The notes: a model not told the origin generated them from the sequence alone. A stretch of 64,000 bases of DNA from Kitasatospora xanthocidica (GCF_014656195.1 NZ_BNBY01000025.1:62001-126000), one strand, 5' to 3'; shown: positions 17,498-26,302, counted from the stretch's first letter. Made by a program: numbers and translations.

Positions 17498-17898
17498 CAG
17501 GTCACCCCCACGCCGCCGACCGAGTTGTTGCGGCCGGACTCCGATATCCAGCCGGTGATGCCGCCGACCTGGCCCGCGCACACCACCTCGAAGTACTTCG
17601 ACGGCTCGCTGTAGTCGTTCCCCGACACGTCGGTGTAGGTGCCGCTCCCGCAGCCCGGCGTGTACGAGGTGAACCAGACACGCTCGTCGGTGGATCCGCG
17701 CCGGATCACGTTGTAGTGCATCGTGACGTCCCACAAGTTGACGCGGTAGATGCACATGTTGATCCGCGCCCCGTAGTAGCTGTCGAGCTCCTGGCAGTTG
17801 TCGGCGGCGTGCGCGCTCGTGCTGCCGAGCCCGACCAGTCCGGCCGTCGCCAGGCCCAGGGCCGCGCCGGTCGTGGCCAGGCGCTTGGTCAGTCGCAT
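17494..17898 (-). CDS. Secreted four-cysteine protein, paralogue 3
   Basis: 134 residues from the ATG at 17898 (preceded by GGGAGAACC); first gene of the operon. The signal peptide ends SAHAAD. Cysteines are in NCQEL, MCIYR, GCGSG and VCAGQ, and the core reads GSTDERVWF. The N-terminal part (ELDSYYGARINMC) closely matches paralogue 1 (ELDTRYGARISMC), so 1 and 3 are the nearer pair. The 100-bp upstream region presumably carries the operon promoter. Confidence 0.82.
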   Translation of the reverse strand: MRLTKRLATTGAALGLATAGLVGLGSTSAHAADNCQELDSYYGARINMCIYRVNLWDVTMHYNVIRRGSTDERVWFTSYTPGCGSGTYTDVSGNDYSEPSKYFEVVCAGQVGGITGWISESGRNNSVGGVGVTW

Positions 17899-18009
17899 GG
17901 TTCTCCCGTCCGCCCCCGACAGCCCCGGGGGCACCGAGGGGAGAGTCTGGTGCAACCGGTTATGAGCACGCATCACATCCGCCGCAAGAGGTAACCATGA
18001 TTCCGTTCA

Positions 18010-18361
18010 AGGGTGCCCACAGGGTCTTTTGAGGGGCCATGGCCCTTTCGCGCCCATTTCTGTCGACCATGGCGCCGAGTTCCAGTCCGCCTTCCACTGG
18101 CACGTGCTCGACAGGGGCATCGCCCACACCTACATCAAGCCGGCGTCCCCGCACCTCAACGGCAAGGTCGAACGCTCACACCGCGTCGACGCGGAGGAAT
18201 TCCACCGCATCCTCGCCGGTTTTGCCGTCGACGACACCGGCGTCCTCCACGACAACTCCGAGAATGGGAGGACTCCCACAAGTTTCACCGCCCACACGGC
18301 GCCCTCGGCGGCCAGACCCCGCTATGAACGCCTCAAGCAGAAGATCCGGACCCGGATGTAA
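18010..18361 (+). pseudogene. IS481-like transposase fragment
   Basis: The last third of an integrase-core transposase. It contains DHGAEFQSAFHWHVLDRG, then SPHLNGKVERSHRVD carrying the catalytic Glu. After about 18260 the reading frame shifts and the typical C-terminal block (WEDSHKFHRPHGALGGQTP) continues in another frame, then back to YERLKQKIR. The N-terminus and the first two Asp residues are missing. It is a dead remnant marking an old insertion next to the secreted-protein operon. Confidence 0.8.
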
Positions 18362-18500
18362 CCAAGTTCCGGCAGATGCGGAGCTAGATCCGGAAACGGA
18401 TGCGTTTCATCTCTTTCGAGACCACTTGACGCGACCTCGAAAACCGGCCGTTCTCGGGACGCCGGTCCCCTGCCGCGATCCGGTGGCCCAGACTCGGCGC

Positions 18501-18935
18501 ATGAGTGACTACGAGGCACGCCTGGCCGTAGCCATGAAGGTCTGCGGCAAGTGGCTGAAGAGGGCGCCGATCTGGCGGGGGACCGAGCAGGAGCTCCTGG
18601 CGGAAGGCCAGGACGACAGAACCCACTGGGCGGGTATGCGCCCGAGGGCCGAGATGCTGAAGGTGTGGATCGAGGAGTTCGACTCCTTCGTGGCCGAGTG
18701 CGCACCCGCTGCCCTGCCCTACGGCTACGACAAGGGCCGTGTTCGGTTCCGCACCGGCATGGATATGAGCGAGGTGAAGTCCGTACGGAGGATTCCGCAT
18801 GAAAACGTGTTCACCAAAGGCAATAGTGACGGCGATTTCTACGAGTGGTACACGGGATCCGTGTACCGAATGGATCGGTCCGGCTCGCTCATCGTCGTCC
18901 GCTGGAAGTTCGACAGGCAGGGCAGCTGGGGGTGA
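18501..18935 (+). CDS. Hypothetical protein
   Basis: 144 residues, ATG at 18501 with CAGACT six bases upstream, consistent with leaderless transcription. It is soluble, with an N-terminal helical half (AMKVCGKWLKRAPIW) and a beta-rich C-terminal half (VYRMDRSGSLIVVRWKFD). No catalytic motif is recognised. It sits alone between the IS481 remnant and a two-repeat CRISPR relic. In such neighbourhoods small soluble proteins are often immunity proteins, but nothing specific supports that here. Confidence 0.65.
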   Translation: MSDYEARLAVAMKVCGKWLKRAPIWRGTEQELLAEGQDDRTHWAGMRPRAEMLKVWIEEFDSFVAECAPAALPYGYDKGRVRFRTGMDMSEVKSVRRIPHENVFTKGNSDGDFYEWYTGSVYRMDRSGSLIVVRWKFDRQGSWG

Positions 18936-19188
18936 GGCCGACGGCATCGTTCTTCGACATCAGCACGCTCGGACAGCGAAACACCTGCAGTCCGCCGTGA
19001 GCACTCCGCCTTGGCGGGAGACATGAGGGCGCCCCGGCCCCGGCAGGCGTATTCGATCTTGTAAGCGCGGGCCGACGGATCCGCTGCCGCGCTACCGACA
19101 ACAGGCCGTCATCTGACAGGAAAAGCTCCGCCGCGAGCGAGCCGCCTGCCCGCGCCGACGCCGCCCTTTCAAGGCGGTAGCACGGGTT

Positions 19189-19278
19189 CGGCAGGCTCCT
19201 GCGGGTGCGGGGAGGACCTGGCCGCCGGCCTCCTGACCGCCATGCACTACGGCTGACCCTCGCGGGTGCGGGGAGGAC
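19189..19278 (-). CRISPR. CRISPR relic, 2 repeats
   Basis: Two 29-nt repeats at 19189-19217 and 19250-19278 flank one 32-nt spacer. The first repeat is heavily mutated at its 5' half (CGGCAGGCTCCTGCGGGTGC) and the second has one change. Orientation is the same as all other arrays in the window. No leader is recognisable after 19278. Confidence 0.85.
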
Positions 19279-19438
19279 GGGGAGGCTCCGGCGGAGTCGA
19301 GCAGGACCTGCTGATGAGGCTCTCTGAATCTGGCCGGTGTTGCTCCAGCTCCTCAGTTCTTTGAGGGGTGAACGGTCTGGGGAGTGGGGTGAGCGTTTGA
19401 CCCTTTTCTGCTGATCAGATTGGCGAGAGCATGGCCTG

Positions 19439-19804
19439 ATGAAGGAATCGCCGGAAGCGGCCTGGGACTTTGAGCTGGACAACTCAGCAGGGATTGACCA
19501 GGCCTATGGCCGTGATGAGCACGTGGGCTTGGTGGCCCTGGTCTCGGCGGCTCGGGGTAGTGGGCTCGCGCGCTTCTATCCGTTCACCAGCATGGGCCGA
19601 CTGTGTTTCAGCACGGGGCCGCGGTGGTGGATGGGCGACGGGGAGCCGGTTCCGGCGTTCGTGACGGTGAACCCAGAAGACGGCTATGTCGTCTGGCGCG
19701 GGAGTCCCTATGTCCATCCGGCCGAGGTGGCGTTGGTGACTCGCTCAGCCATCGAGGCCGTTGCCGGGCTTGAACGAGTGCTGGGACTGCACGACTCCGT
19801 CTGA
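19439..19804 (+). CDS. Hypothetical protein, DUF6193-like motif
   Basis: 121 residues, ATG at 19439. The central RFYPFTSMGRLCFSTG resembles the YPFTS...LRFS core that I associate with DUF6193-type streptomycete proteins. The C-terminus is helical (ALVTRSAIEAVAGLERVL). An immunity-type or accessory role is conceivable but unproved. It ends about 13 nt before the left edge of the IS21-like element, so its downstream context has been altered by insertion. Confidence 0.6.
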   Translation: MKESPEAAWDFELDNSAGIDQAYGRDEHVGLVALVSAARGSGLARFYPFTSMGRLCFSTGPRWWMGDGEPVPAFVTVNPEDGYVVWRGSPYVHPAEVALVTRSAIEAVAGLERVLGLHDSV

Positions 19805-19862
19805 TGACGACTGCGATGTCGTGGGGAACCCGCAGCGCGGGCGCCCCACGACGGCTGCCAGG

Positions 19863-20390
19863 TCAGACCCTGCGCAGGGGGATGACGTCGGTGGTTGGTT
19901 GCGGGATGGTCGGGCGGGCGGCTTCCGGGGTGGCCAGCAGCGCGACGATGGTGATGGGCTGGTCGCAGTGCGGGCAGTTGCGGATCGCGGTGGGCGCGAG
20001 CGTGTCGCCGGTGCGGGGCCGAGGCGGCGGCGGGAGAGCGGGCATGGCGGGGCCGGCGGCGACCGCGGGCCGGTTGGGCAGGGGTTCGCCGAGGCGGCGG
20101 GCCCGTCGTTCGTCGCGCTCGCGGTCGCGGGTCTTCTCCGCGTCGCGGCGGCAGAGCGGCGAGCAGTAGACCTGGCGGACCCGGGCCTCGTGGGTGAACT
20201 CGCTTCCGCAGTTCGGGCAGTTCTTGACCACCGGCGGGGGCGGCGCGGGGCGGCGGGCGAGGTCGGCGCATCGCGGCGAGCAGAAGATCTGTCGGGTTCC
20301 GGGAGCGGGGTCGAACTCCGTGTCGCAGTGGCGGCAGTAGCGGGGCAGGCGGCCGGCGGCGTCGGTGAGCGGGTCGGCTTCAGGAGACAC
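19863..20390 (-). CDS. Zinc-finger protein carried by the IS21-like element
   Basis: 175 residues; its start overlaps the end of istB by 11 bases, so it is coupled to the transposition genes. Three zinc-binding segments are visible: CRHCDTEF...FCSPRCADL, CPNCGSEF...YCSPLCRRD, and a C-terminal CPHCDQP with one pair only. These FCS-like or treble-clef repeats suggest nucleic-acid binding. A third gene is not part of the classical istA-istB pair. It may be an accessory subunit, a regulator or a captured passenger. Confidence 0.75.
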   Translation of the reverse strand: MSPEADPLTDAAGRLPRYCRHCDTEFDPAPGTRQIFCSPRCADLARRPAPPPPVVKNCPNCGSEFTHEARVRQVYCSPLCRRDAEKTRDRERDERRARRLGEPLPNRPAVAAGPAMPALPPPPRPRTGDTLAPTAIRNCPHCDQPITIVALLATPEAARPTIPQPTTDVIPLRRV

Positions 20391-21179
20391 GGGCGTTCAC
20401 TCCCCGGCGGAGGGTCTCGGCGTGGTCCTGGTGGGAGCGCATCCGGTAGGACGGTCCGTCGATGCCGACGACGGCGGCGCGGTGCAGGAGACGGTCGAGC
20501 ATGGCCGCGGCGACGGTGGCATCCCCGAAGGCGCCGGCCCAGTCGGCGATGCCGACGTTGGTCGTCAGGATGGTGCTGGACTTCAGATACCGCTGGTTGA
20601 TCACCTGGAACAGGGCAGAGGCCCCGTCCCCGGGCAGCGGGAGGTAGCCGAGCTCGTCGATCACGAGGAGCCTGGGCCCGGCGAAGAACCGCATGCAGGT
20701 CGACCAGCGGCCCTCGATGGCGGCCTTGTGGCACTTGGCGGCGAGCTCGGCGGCGGTGGGACGCGGTGGCCGGCCTCGACCGCCGAGCGGGCGAGCGCGA
20801 TGGCCAGCATGGTCTTGCCGACACCCGGCGGTCCGACGAACAGGACGTTGGAGGTGTTGTCGAGGAACCTGAGGGTGGCCAGGTCCCGGATCAGCTTCTC
20901 GTCGACTCCCGGTTGGGCGGCGAAGTCGAAGTCGTTCAGCGTCCAGGGCTCGGGCAGGCAGGCGAAGCGCATCCGGGAGACCAGCTTGCGGGCCTCGGTC
21001 GCCTCCACCTCGATCTCCAGCAGCCGCTCCAGCGCCGTGGTCAGGGACATCCGCTCGGCGCGGGCCTGGTCGAGGATCCTGGGCAGGGCCTCGACCGCGT
21101 TGTTCAGCTTCAGGTAGGACAGGTGGGCCCGCAGCTGCTGGTAGCGGCGTGCCTCGCTCATCGGGACGGGTTCGCTCAA
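20380..21179 (-). pseudogene. istB: istB-like ATPase, frameshifted
   Basis: The start (TTG at 21179) overlaps the istA stop (TTGA). The first frame gives an IstB N-terminus and Walker A (VLFVGPPGVGKTMLAIAL), then ends in nonsense after AGHRV near 20760. The match resumes one frame away with TAAELAAKCHKAAIEGRW, Walker B (LLVIDELGYLPLPG), QVINQRY and the sensor region, ending at 20380. One or more bases are missing after the codons for GHRV. Unless corrected by slippage, the helper ATPase is inactive and the element may be immobile. Confidence 0.85.
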
Positions 21180-22534
21180 CTCTCTTTCTCCTTATCCTCG
21201 TTGCCGGGTGCCGTCCGCAGCCGGGCGGCGACGTCGGCGTAGGTGGACAGGTCGATGACGACCCTGGCCGCGGGGTCGGCCGTCCTGCCCTGGCCTCGTA
21301 GGGCCTCGGCCAGGGCCTGGGGCGAGAGCGGCCGGCGGACTTTGCCGCGGCAGGGCGGGGCGTCGCTGAATGCCTCCAGCACCGCCCGTTCCAGGGCGAC
21401 GACGTGCCCGGCGTCGCGGACGGTCTGGCCGCAGCCCCGCGGGGCCATCTCGTGGCGGGCGATGACCGCCCCGCCCGCGGTGGCGATCGACAGGAACGGC
21501 TCGTCCAGGCGCCAGCGGACCGAGACGATAGCGCCCGGCAGGCCCGGCGGGACCGAGTAGAAGTTGCCGCGGAACGGGACCAGGGCCTGCGCGGTCACGA
21601 CACGGTCGGCGGTGGCCTGGGCCGGGAACGGGGCGAGGGGCAGTTCCAGCAGCGGTTCAGCCTCCGCGAGGTCGCCGACCGTGGTGCGGACGCCCTCGAT
21701 CGCGCGCCCGCGACCGTCCATCCGGACGGCGAGTCTGTCGATCCCGCCCTGCGCGGCCTCGACACTGATGCCGTCCGCAACCGTGCGCCACCAGCGTTGC
21801 GCGGCCGAGTGGTTGGCCTTCTCGACCACGCCCTTGCGGTTGCCCCGCCTTGGCGGGCAGATGTCGACACCCACCCCGTAGTACTTCGCGACGCCCGTGA
21901 ACGCGGCGGTCAGCTTGCCACTGGCCGGGTTGCAGACCGTCGCCATGCGGTCGAAGCGCCACCGCCGTCCGGTGCCGTGCATCCTCCGAAGGACCTGGTC
22001 CAGCGCCTCGACCAGGTGGGGGAAGTCCTTGCTCTCGGCCAGCACCCCGCGCCATCGTCCCGAGTGTGCGAGCGCACCGACCAGCAGGTGGGCGTTCGCC
22101 CCGACGCCCCAGTGCCCGGGTGGGTCGGGCAGCTCCAACCAGTCGAACTGGACCTCCTCGCCCGGCGGGTGCTCGATGATCGAGCTGTCCCGCCTCGCGC
22201 CGCGGTGGCATGGCCCGCAGTGCGGCCTGACCTGGTGCTTGCGCAGGGCCCGGGTGAACGTCGAGTAGCCACCGCGGTAGCCGAGATCGATGACCTCGTC
22301 GAACAGCGTGGTCGCCCACAGGTGCGGATCGTCCGCCAGCCGCTGCCGGCAGTAGGGCAGGAACGGCACGAACTCATCCAGGGCAGGGGCCCGGACGCCG
22401 GCGACGCGCTCCCCGGCCAGGTAGGCGCGGATCGTCTTGCGATCCCGGCCCAGATGCCGCGCGATCGCCGAGATCGACCATCCCTGCCGACGCAGCGCGT
22501 GCGCGTCCACGTCTTCCTCCCTGGTGAGCATCAA
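21176..22534 (-). CDS. istA: IS21-family transposase
   Basis: 452 residues, full length for IstA. The N-terminal helix-turn-helix (WSISAIARHLGRDRKTIRAY) precedes the DDE core: first Asp in EEVQFDWLE, second in WRFDRMATVCN, Glu in KGVVEKANH. A C-terminal beta-rich section (GNFYSVPPGLPG) is typical of the family. It is intact and coupled to the istB frame by a four-base overlap. The protein joins DNA ends during transposition, but needs IstB, which here is frameshifted. Confidence 0.9.
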   Translation of the reverse strand: MMLTREEDVDAHALRRQGWSISAIARHLGRDRKTIRAYLAGERVAGVRAPALDEFVPFLPYCRQRLADDPHLWATTLFDEVIDLGYRGGYSTFTRALRKHQVRPHCGPCHRGARRDSSIIEHPPGEEVQFDWLELPDPPGHWGVGANAHLLVGALAHSGRWRGVLAESKDFPHLVEALDQVLRRMHGTGRRWRFDRMATVCNPASGKLTAAFTGVAKYYGVGVDICPPRRGNRKGVVEKANHSAAQRWWRTVADGISVEAAQGGIDRLAVRMDGRGRAIEGVRTTVGDLAEAEPLLELPLAPFPAQATADRVVTAQALVPFRGNFYSVPPGLPGAIVSVRWRLDEPFLSIATAGGAVIARHEMAPRGCGQTVRDAGHVVALERAVLEAFSDAPPCRGKVRRPLSPQALAEALRGQGRTADPAARVVIDLSTYADVAARLRTAPGNEDKEKES

Positions 22535-22697
22535 GGCCCCCGAACAGCCCGAACTCCATGCGCACGCAGGCTTTCCACCCGGCCACGAACTATCCCGACA
22601 CGCCGAGCAGGGTCATACGAAGGATGGGGAGATCAACTGAGCATGTTTGGCCCCCACTTGAGTAGCACCTGAGGAACTTTGCAGAGCGTCATCACTG

Positions 22698-22847
22698 CGG
22701 CTGACCCCCGCGGGTGCGGGGAGGACACGGGGGTGTTGCGCGCCGACGTGCGGCGCTTCGGCTGACCCCCGCCTGCGCGGGGAGGACCCGCCCCCGGCCA
22801 CTGTCTGTACCGCGAGTGCGGCTGACTCCCGCTTGTGCGGGGACGGC
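22698..22847 (-). CRISPR. CRISPR array, 3 repeats
   Basis: Repeats at 22698-22726, 22759-22787 and 22819-22847 enclose two spacers (32 and 31 nt). Here the most degenerate repeat is at the high-coordinate end (CGGCTGACTCCCGCTTGTGC, ending GGACGGC), which elsewhere is the leader side. No leader is seen. The leader-proximal part has therefore probably been lost or mutated. Confidence 0.9.
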
Positions 22848-23146
22848 TGTCCCCCGGCACGGTCCGCGATTGCGGACAGCCGACCGGCAGTGAGGATCGG
22901 GGGAAGGCGGGAGGCAGCCGACCCGGCGCGAGCCGTGCGGAAACAGCTGAAGGAGCTTCATGAGGGGCTCGCTTCAGCATGCTCGGTCGTTCAGCTCGAG
23001 GAACTGGCATCGGGTCGAGACGGCACGGTCACTGGGTGCGGCGAATGGAATCGGCCATGTCCTCGCCATTCGCGGTTTACCGCGATTGTGCCTGTCACAC
23101 TCGGGTCCGGCGGCAGGAGGTCTGTCGTCGGTATCGGGGGTGCGGG

Positions 23147-23383
23147 ATGGCTGGGCGTTCCGGTAAGTACTACCGTGCGGGTCACTGGGTGAACCGTCCG
23201 ACGGGCGGGGGCAAGACGGCGGTGAAGCCGCTGACGGGCGCAGGTGTTCTGGGCCTGATCGCCATGGTTGTCGTACTGATGCTGATCTCGGATGGCTCCG
23301 GAGGTTCTGGAGCCGCCACCGTCCAGAGCCCTGGTACTTCGCCCTCGTCCCTCGGCCCCAGCCCGTCTGCCTCCAGCCGATGA
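23147..23383 (+). CDS. Small single-pass membrane protein
   Basis: 78 residues, ATG at 23147. A basic N-terminus with GKYYRAGHWVNRP is followed by one membrane helix (GAGVLGLIAMVVVLMLIS, residues 31-48) and a short Ser/Pro/Gly-rich outer tail. It ends 18 nt before the left end of the IS427-type element. No family is recognised; small basic membrane proteins of this type are frequent in streptomycetes. Confidence 0.6.
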   Translation: MAGRSGKYYRAGHWVNRPTGGGKTAVKPLTGAGVLGLIAMVVVLMLISDGSGGSGAATVQSPGTSPSSLGPSPSASSR

Positions 23384-23400
23384 GTTCGTACAGCTGCCGC

Positions 23401-24288
23401 TAAGAGGAACTAACAGAACGGCGCGGTGCCCATGTCTGTTCGTCCGTCGGCTCGTTGAGTGGGAGTGGGGAAGAGAGCACCGTGGTTGGTGTCAGACGAC
23501 CTGTGGGGCCGGATCGAGCCGCTGCTGCCGGCGCGGCAGCAGCGGCTCCGCAGGATTGGCCGCCCGCCGCTGGATGACCGGGGCTGCCTGCAGGGGATCC
23601 TGTTCGTGCTGCACACGGGCATCCAGTGGGAGTGGCTGCCGCAGGAGCTCGGCTTTGGGTCCGGGATGACGTGCTGGCGCCGGCTGCGGGACTGGCACCA
23701 GGCCGGGGTGTGGGACCGGCTGCACCAGGTGCTGCTGGCCGAGCTGCACCGCGCCGGCGAGCTGGACTGGTCGCGGGCGGTGATCGACGGCTCGCACCAC
23801 CAGGCCCGTCGCGGCGGCCCAAAACGGGACCGAGCCCGGTCGACCGCGCCCGACCGGGCTCGAAGCACCACGTGATCACCGACGGCCGGGGGACACCGCT
23901 GGCCATCACCCTGACCGGCGGCAACCGCCACGACGTCACCCAGCTCCTGCCGCTTCTGGACGCGATCCCGCGCATCCGCGGGAAGACCGGTCGGCCACGC
24001 CACCGGCCGAAGAAGTTGTTCGCCGACCGCGGCTACGACTACGACAAGTACCGCCGCCTGCTCTGGAAGAGGGGCATCAAGCCGGTCATCGCCCGTAGAG
24101 GAGTGCCGCACGGCTCCGGGCTCGGAGCCGTGCGGTGGGTCGTCGAGCGAACGAACGCCTGGATCCACGGCTTCCGACGCCTGCGAATCCGCTGGGACAT
24201 CCGCGACGACATCCACGAGGCCTTCCTCAAACTGGCCTGCTGCGTGATCACATACCGACGTGTCCAGGCCTTGTGTTAGCTCCTCTAA
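23401..24288 (+). mobile_element. IS5-family (IS427 group) insertion sequence
   Basis: About 888 bp, bounded by imperfect inverted repeats TAAGAGGAACTAACA (23401-23415) and TGTTAGCTCCTCTAA (24274-24288). A TAA (or TA) target duplication is plausible at the two edges. It carries one transposase in two overlapping frames. The right edge lies exactly at the stop codon of the caspase gene. Confidence 0.85.
23459..24279 (+). CDS. IS427-group transposase, two frames joined by -1 frameshift
   Basis: The upstream frame (23459-23875) gives SDDLWGRIEPLLP, GRPPLDDRGCLQGILFVL and the first catalytic Asp in RAVIDGSHH. The downstream frame gives GSKHHVITDGRGTPLAIT, then FADRGYDYDKYR (second Asp) and VERTNAWIHGFRRL (Glu). 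The frames join at the run CCCAAAACGG near 23818, where a -1 slip fuses GGPK to TGPSPVDRARPG. This is the known arrangement of IS427-type transposases. The enzyme is therefore likely functional. Confidence 0.88.
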
Positions 24289-25430
24289 GGACGATTCGCT
24301 CGTCGCGGACTGAACCGGGTACGCCACCCCCGGTCCATCGGCGGCGTTCCCTTCTCGCTCTCCTGCTCCGTCTCGTCAGGCCGCATCACGGTATTCGCCT
24401 TGATTCGCTCCCAGACGGCCTGCCAGCGTCGCACATGGTCGGCCGGCAGCCCGCACGCGTGAAGGAAGATCTCCGGGCTCTTCCACGATCGCGGCAGGGT
24501 CCTGCGGTTCAGGAGAGAACTGATAGCGCTGGGAGAGAGCGAGGGCCGGGCGTTGTCGCTGACGGCTTGTACGCTGCGCCCGCTGATCGCCCGAACATGC
24601 CCGAGCGCCTCGATGAACTCCTCGGCGGTCTCGAGCGCGTCGGGGTCAGGCCAGCGGACGCCGTCCTGGAGCGCCGCTGCCGCCGCTACCGCCGTCGAGG
24701 TCCAGGGTTTATAGGCATGGTTGCGTCCCAGCAGCAGGCGGCCTGCGGTGTTGCGGTCACGCTTCTGCGGCAGCGGTCGGCCCTTCGCCCCCAACGCGGA
24801 CCGCAGCTGCCGGTAGACCGACTCCAGATCCAGCCAGGCTTCGCCGTCCTCGATCCCGTTCCCCAGGACCTCGAGCAACTCGCCGGTGAACGCGGTGTAC
24901 CGTTCCCCGGGCGGTGCCAGCGCCAGTCCGGTCTCCGGGGCGGCAGCCAGCAGGTAACTGCCGTCGATCTGAGCCTGGTCGGCCATCGAGGCGCCCATCG
25001 TCCCCAGAGCGCGCCCGCTGAAGCAGCAGTCGAGAATGATCACATGACGCCGCGCGCGCCCGGACATGATCGCGTCGCGCAGCATCGCGTACGGTACCCC
25101 CGTGTAACTGCGGCCCTGCTGCGACCCGGGAAGGCCGAGGAACAACTCGCCACGGCCATCGGTCAGGCCGTGGCCGGCGAAGTACACCAGAAGGGTGTCC
25201 CGCGCCGTCCCTGCTCCCTCCGCCACCGGCTCCAGTACGTCCTGAGGGTTCGCCGGTTCCGCGACCACCGCACAGTGCTCCGGCGCCAGCCCCCATGACC
25301 CGGAGCCCGTCAACACGTCCGCCAGGGCGGGCAGGTTGTTCGCCACCGCAGGCAACGCCTCCAAGCCCATGTACTGTGCCACCCCGACCAGCACCGCACG
25401 TGAGGCCGCCGCCTCCGGGAGCCCCTTCAC
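24285..25430 (-). CDS. Caspase-family protease with C-terminal Xre-like domain
   Basis: 381 residues from the GTG at 25430, overlapping the stop of the EACC1-like gene (GTGA). The caspase core carries the catalytic dyad: His87 in LLVYFAGHGL and Cys136 in HVIILDCCFSG. From about residue 265, a second domain (TAEEFIEALGHVRAISGRSV, then SSLLNRRTLPRSW) resembles the helix-turn-helix found C-terminal to many streptomycete conflict effectors. It is inferred to be a suicide or signalling protease activated by its partner. Its TAG stop lies at the edge of the IS427 insertion. Confidence 0.88.
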   Translation of the reverse strand: MKGLPEAAASRAVLVGVAQYMGLEALPAVANNLPALADVLTGSGSWGLAPEHCAVVAEPANPQDVLEPVAEGAGTARDTLLVYFAGHGLTDGRGELFLGLPGSQQGRSYTGVPYAMLRDAIMSGRARRHVIILDCCFSGRALGTMGASMADQAQIDGSYLLAAAPETGLALAPPGERYTAFTGELLEVLGNGIEDGEAWLDLESVYRQLRSALGAKGRPLPQKRDRNTAGRLLLGRNHAYKPWTSTAVAAAAALQDGVRWPDPDALETAEEFIEALGHVRAISGRSVQAVSDNARPSLSPSAISSLLNRRTLPRSWKSPEIFLHACGLPADHVRRWQAVWERIKANTVMRPDETEQESEKGTPPMDRGWRTRFSPRRANRP

Positions 25431-25798
25431 GCCGCGTCGTCCTCTCCGCCGTCGGGGGTCTGCCGCGACAACAGCTCGATCACCTGCTGTATCTCCGCAT
25501 CCGTCCCCTCTGTCAGGGCCACCTCGACGCCGCCGTGCCGGACGACGACCCGGGGCGGCCGCGGCCGGGTCTGTCGCCACGTGACCACCGCCATCACGAA
25601 CGACGCGGCACTCCACCCGTTCTCGGTCACGACCTGCAGCGTGTCCAGCCAACCGCCCATGGCCCCCGAAGGCGCGGGCTGCTCCACGAGTGAGAGCGTC
25701 GCCGAACCACGCACCTCGGGAGCCTGGCCCAACCACGCGTGCAAGGAGCGGAGCTCGGTCTCCTGGTCGTCCTCGCTAACCTTCATCATGACGTGCAC
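25427..25798 (-). CDS. EACC1-like effector-associated component
   Basis: 123 residues from the GTG at 25798, chosen because GAGGAGG lies just upstream. ELRSLHAWLGQAPEVRG and LVEQPAPSGAMGG, then a hydrophobic segment (NGWSAASFVMAVVTWRQTR) and VVVRHGGVEVALTEG, match the effector-associated constant component 1 pattern that typically precedes caspases and other effectors in actinobacterial conflict systems. It is translationally coupled to the caspase. It probably senses or tethers: the hydrophobic stretch may contact the membrane. Confidence 0.75.
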   Translation of the reverse strand: MHVMMKVSEDDQETELRSLHAWLGQAPEVRGSATLSLVEQPAPSGAMGGWLDTLQVVTENGWSAASFVMAVVTWRQTRPRPPRVVVRHGGVEVALTEGTDAEIQQVIELLSRQTPDGGEDDAA

Positions 25799-26014
25799 TG
25801 AAGCCTCCTCGGCTATGCCCACACGGGTGGACTACGGCATTCGACGCGCATCCTGCCCAGGTTGAGACCCGTTCATCTGTGAAGGGCGACCGTCATCCCA
25901 ACTGATCGGCGACGGCGTGTGAGCCGTCGGGCGTCTCGTTCGGAACATCTCCGGGCAGACCGCCCGCCATCCGCTCCGGCGTGATTGTCAGAGCGCCTGG
26001 CTAGTGTGCCCGCC

Positions 26015-26302
26015 ATGGACAAGCGACTGTTGGTCGAGGAACTCTCCGGTGCCTGGAATGACACCCGGTCGGCTCGCGATGCGCTCGTCGAACGGGGAGA
26101 GGAGATCGTCGCGGCAGTGCTGGAGCTGCTCTGCGACGAGCGGTCACCGGTCGACTGGGCCGCCTCGGCAGACGTCCTGTGCCGGATCGGGGAGCCCGCT
26201 TTCCTGCCCTTGGCGCAGGCCTCCGCAGCGGCGGACTCACCCGAGGTCGCCCGGAGGATCGGGTGGGCACTGGGGATGCTGAAGGTCTCTACCGCTGGCT
26301 GA
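26015..26302 (+). CDS. HEAT-like protein, possibly frameshifted
   Basis: 95 residues, ATG at 26015 with TAGTGT seven bases upstream (leaderless). Helical repeats such as VAAVLELLCDERSPVDW and ADVLCRIGEPAFLPL look like HEAT units. It stops at 26302, while an overlapping frame continues in the same style (LYRWLTKPERKL). Either this is a short protein followed by an overlapping gene, or a single HEAT protein of about 240 residues was split by a one-base shift near 26285. Confidence 0.6.
   Translation: MDKRLLVEELSGAWNDTRSARDALVERGEEIVAAVLELLCDERSPVDWAASADVLCRIGEPAFLPLAQASAAADSPEVARRIGWALGMLKVSTAG

Larger units (their letters stand above)
19817..22600 (-). mobile_element. IS21-family element with extra zinc-finger gene
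   Basis: The element carries istA, a frameshifted istB and a third coupled gene, all on the minus strand. Candidate ends start TGTCG at 19817 and, on the opposite strand, TGTCG at 22600; beyond those five bases the ends are only loosely similar, and no clean target duplication was found, so the boundaries are approximate. CRISPR relics flank both sides, so the insertion may have separated parts of one array. Confidence 0.65.

Noticed and set aside
22843..22882. Inverted repeat GGCTGTCC...GGACAGCC after the 22.7-kb array
   Set aside because: The left arm is the end of the degenerate repeat, the loop is over 20 nt and no gene ends there, so it was not called a terminator.
24135..25298. 387-residue plus-strand frame
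   Set aside because: Antisense to the caspase gene and running through the IS427 end; no start site and no motif.
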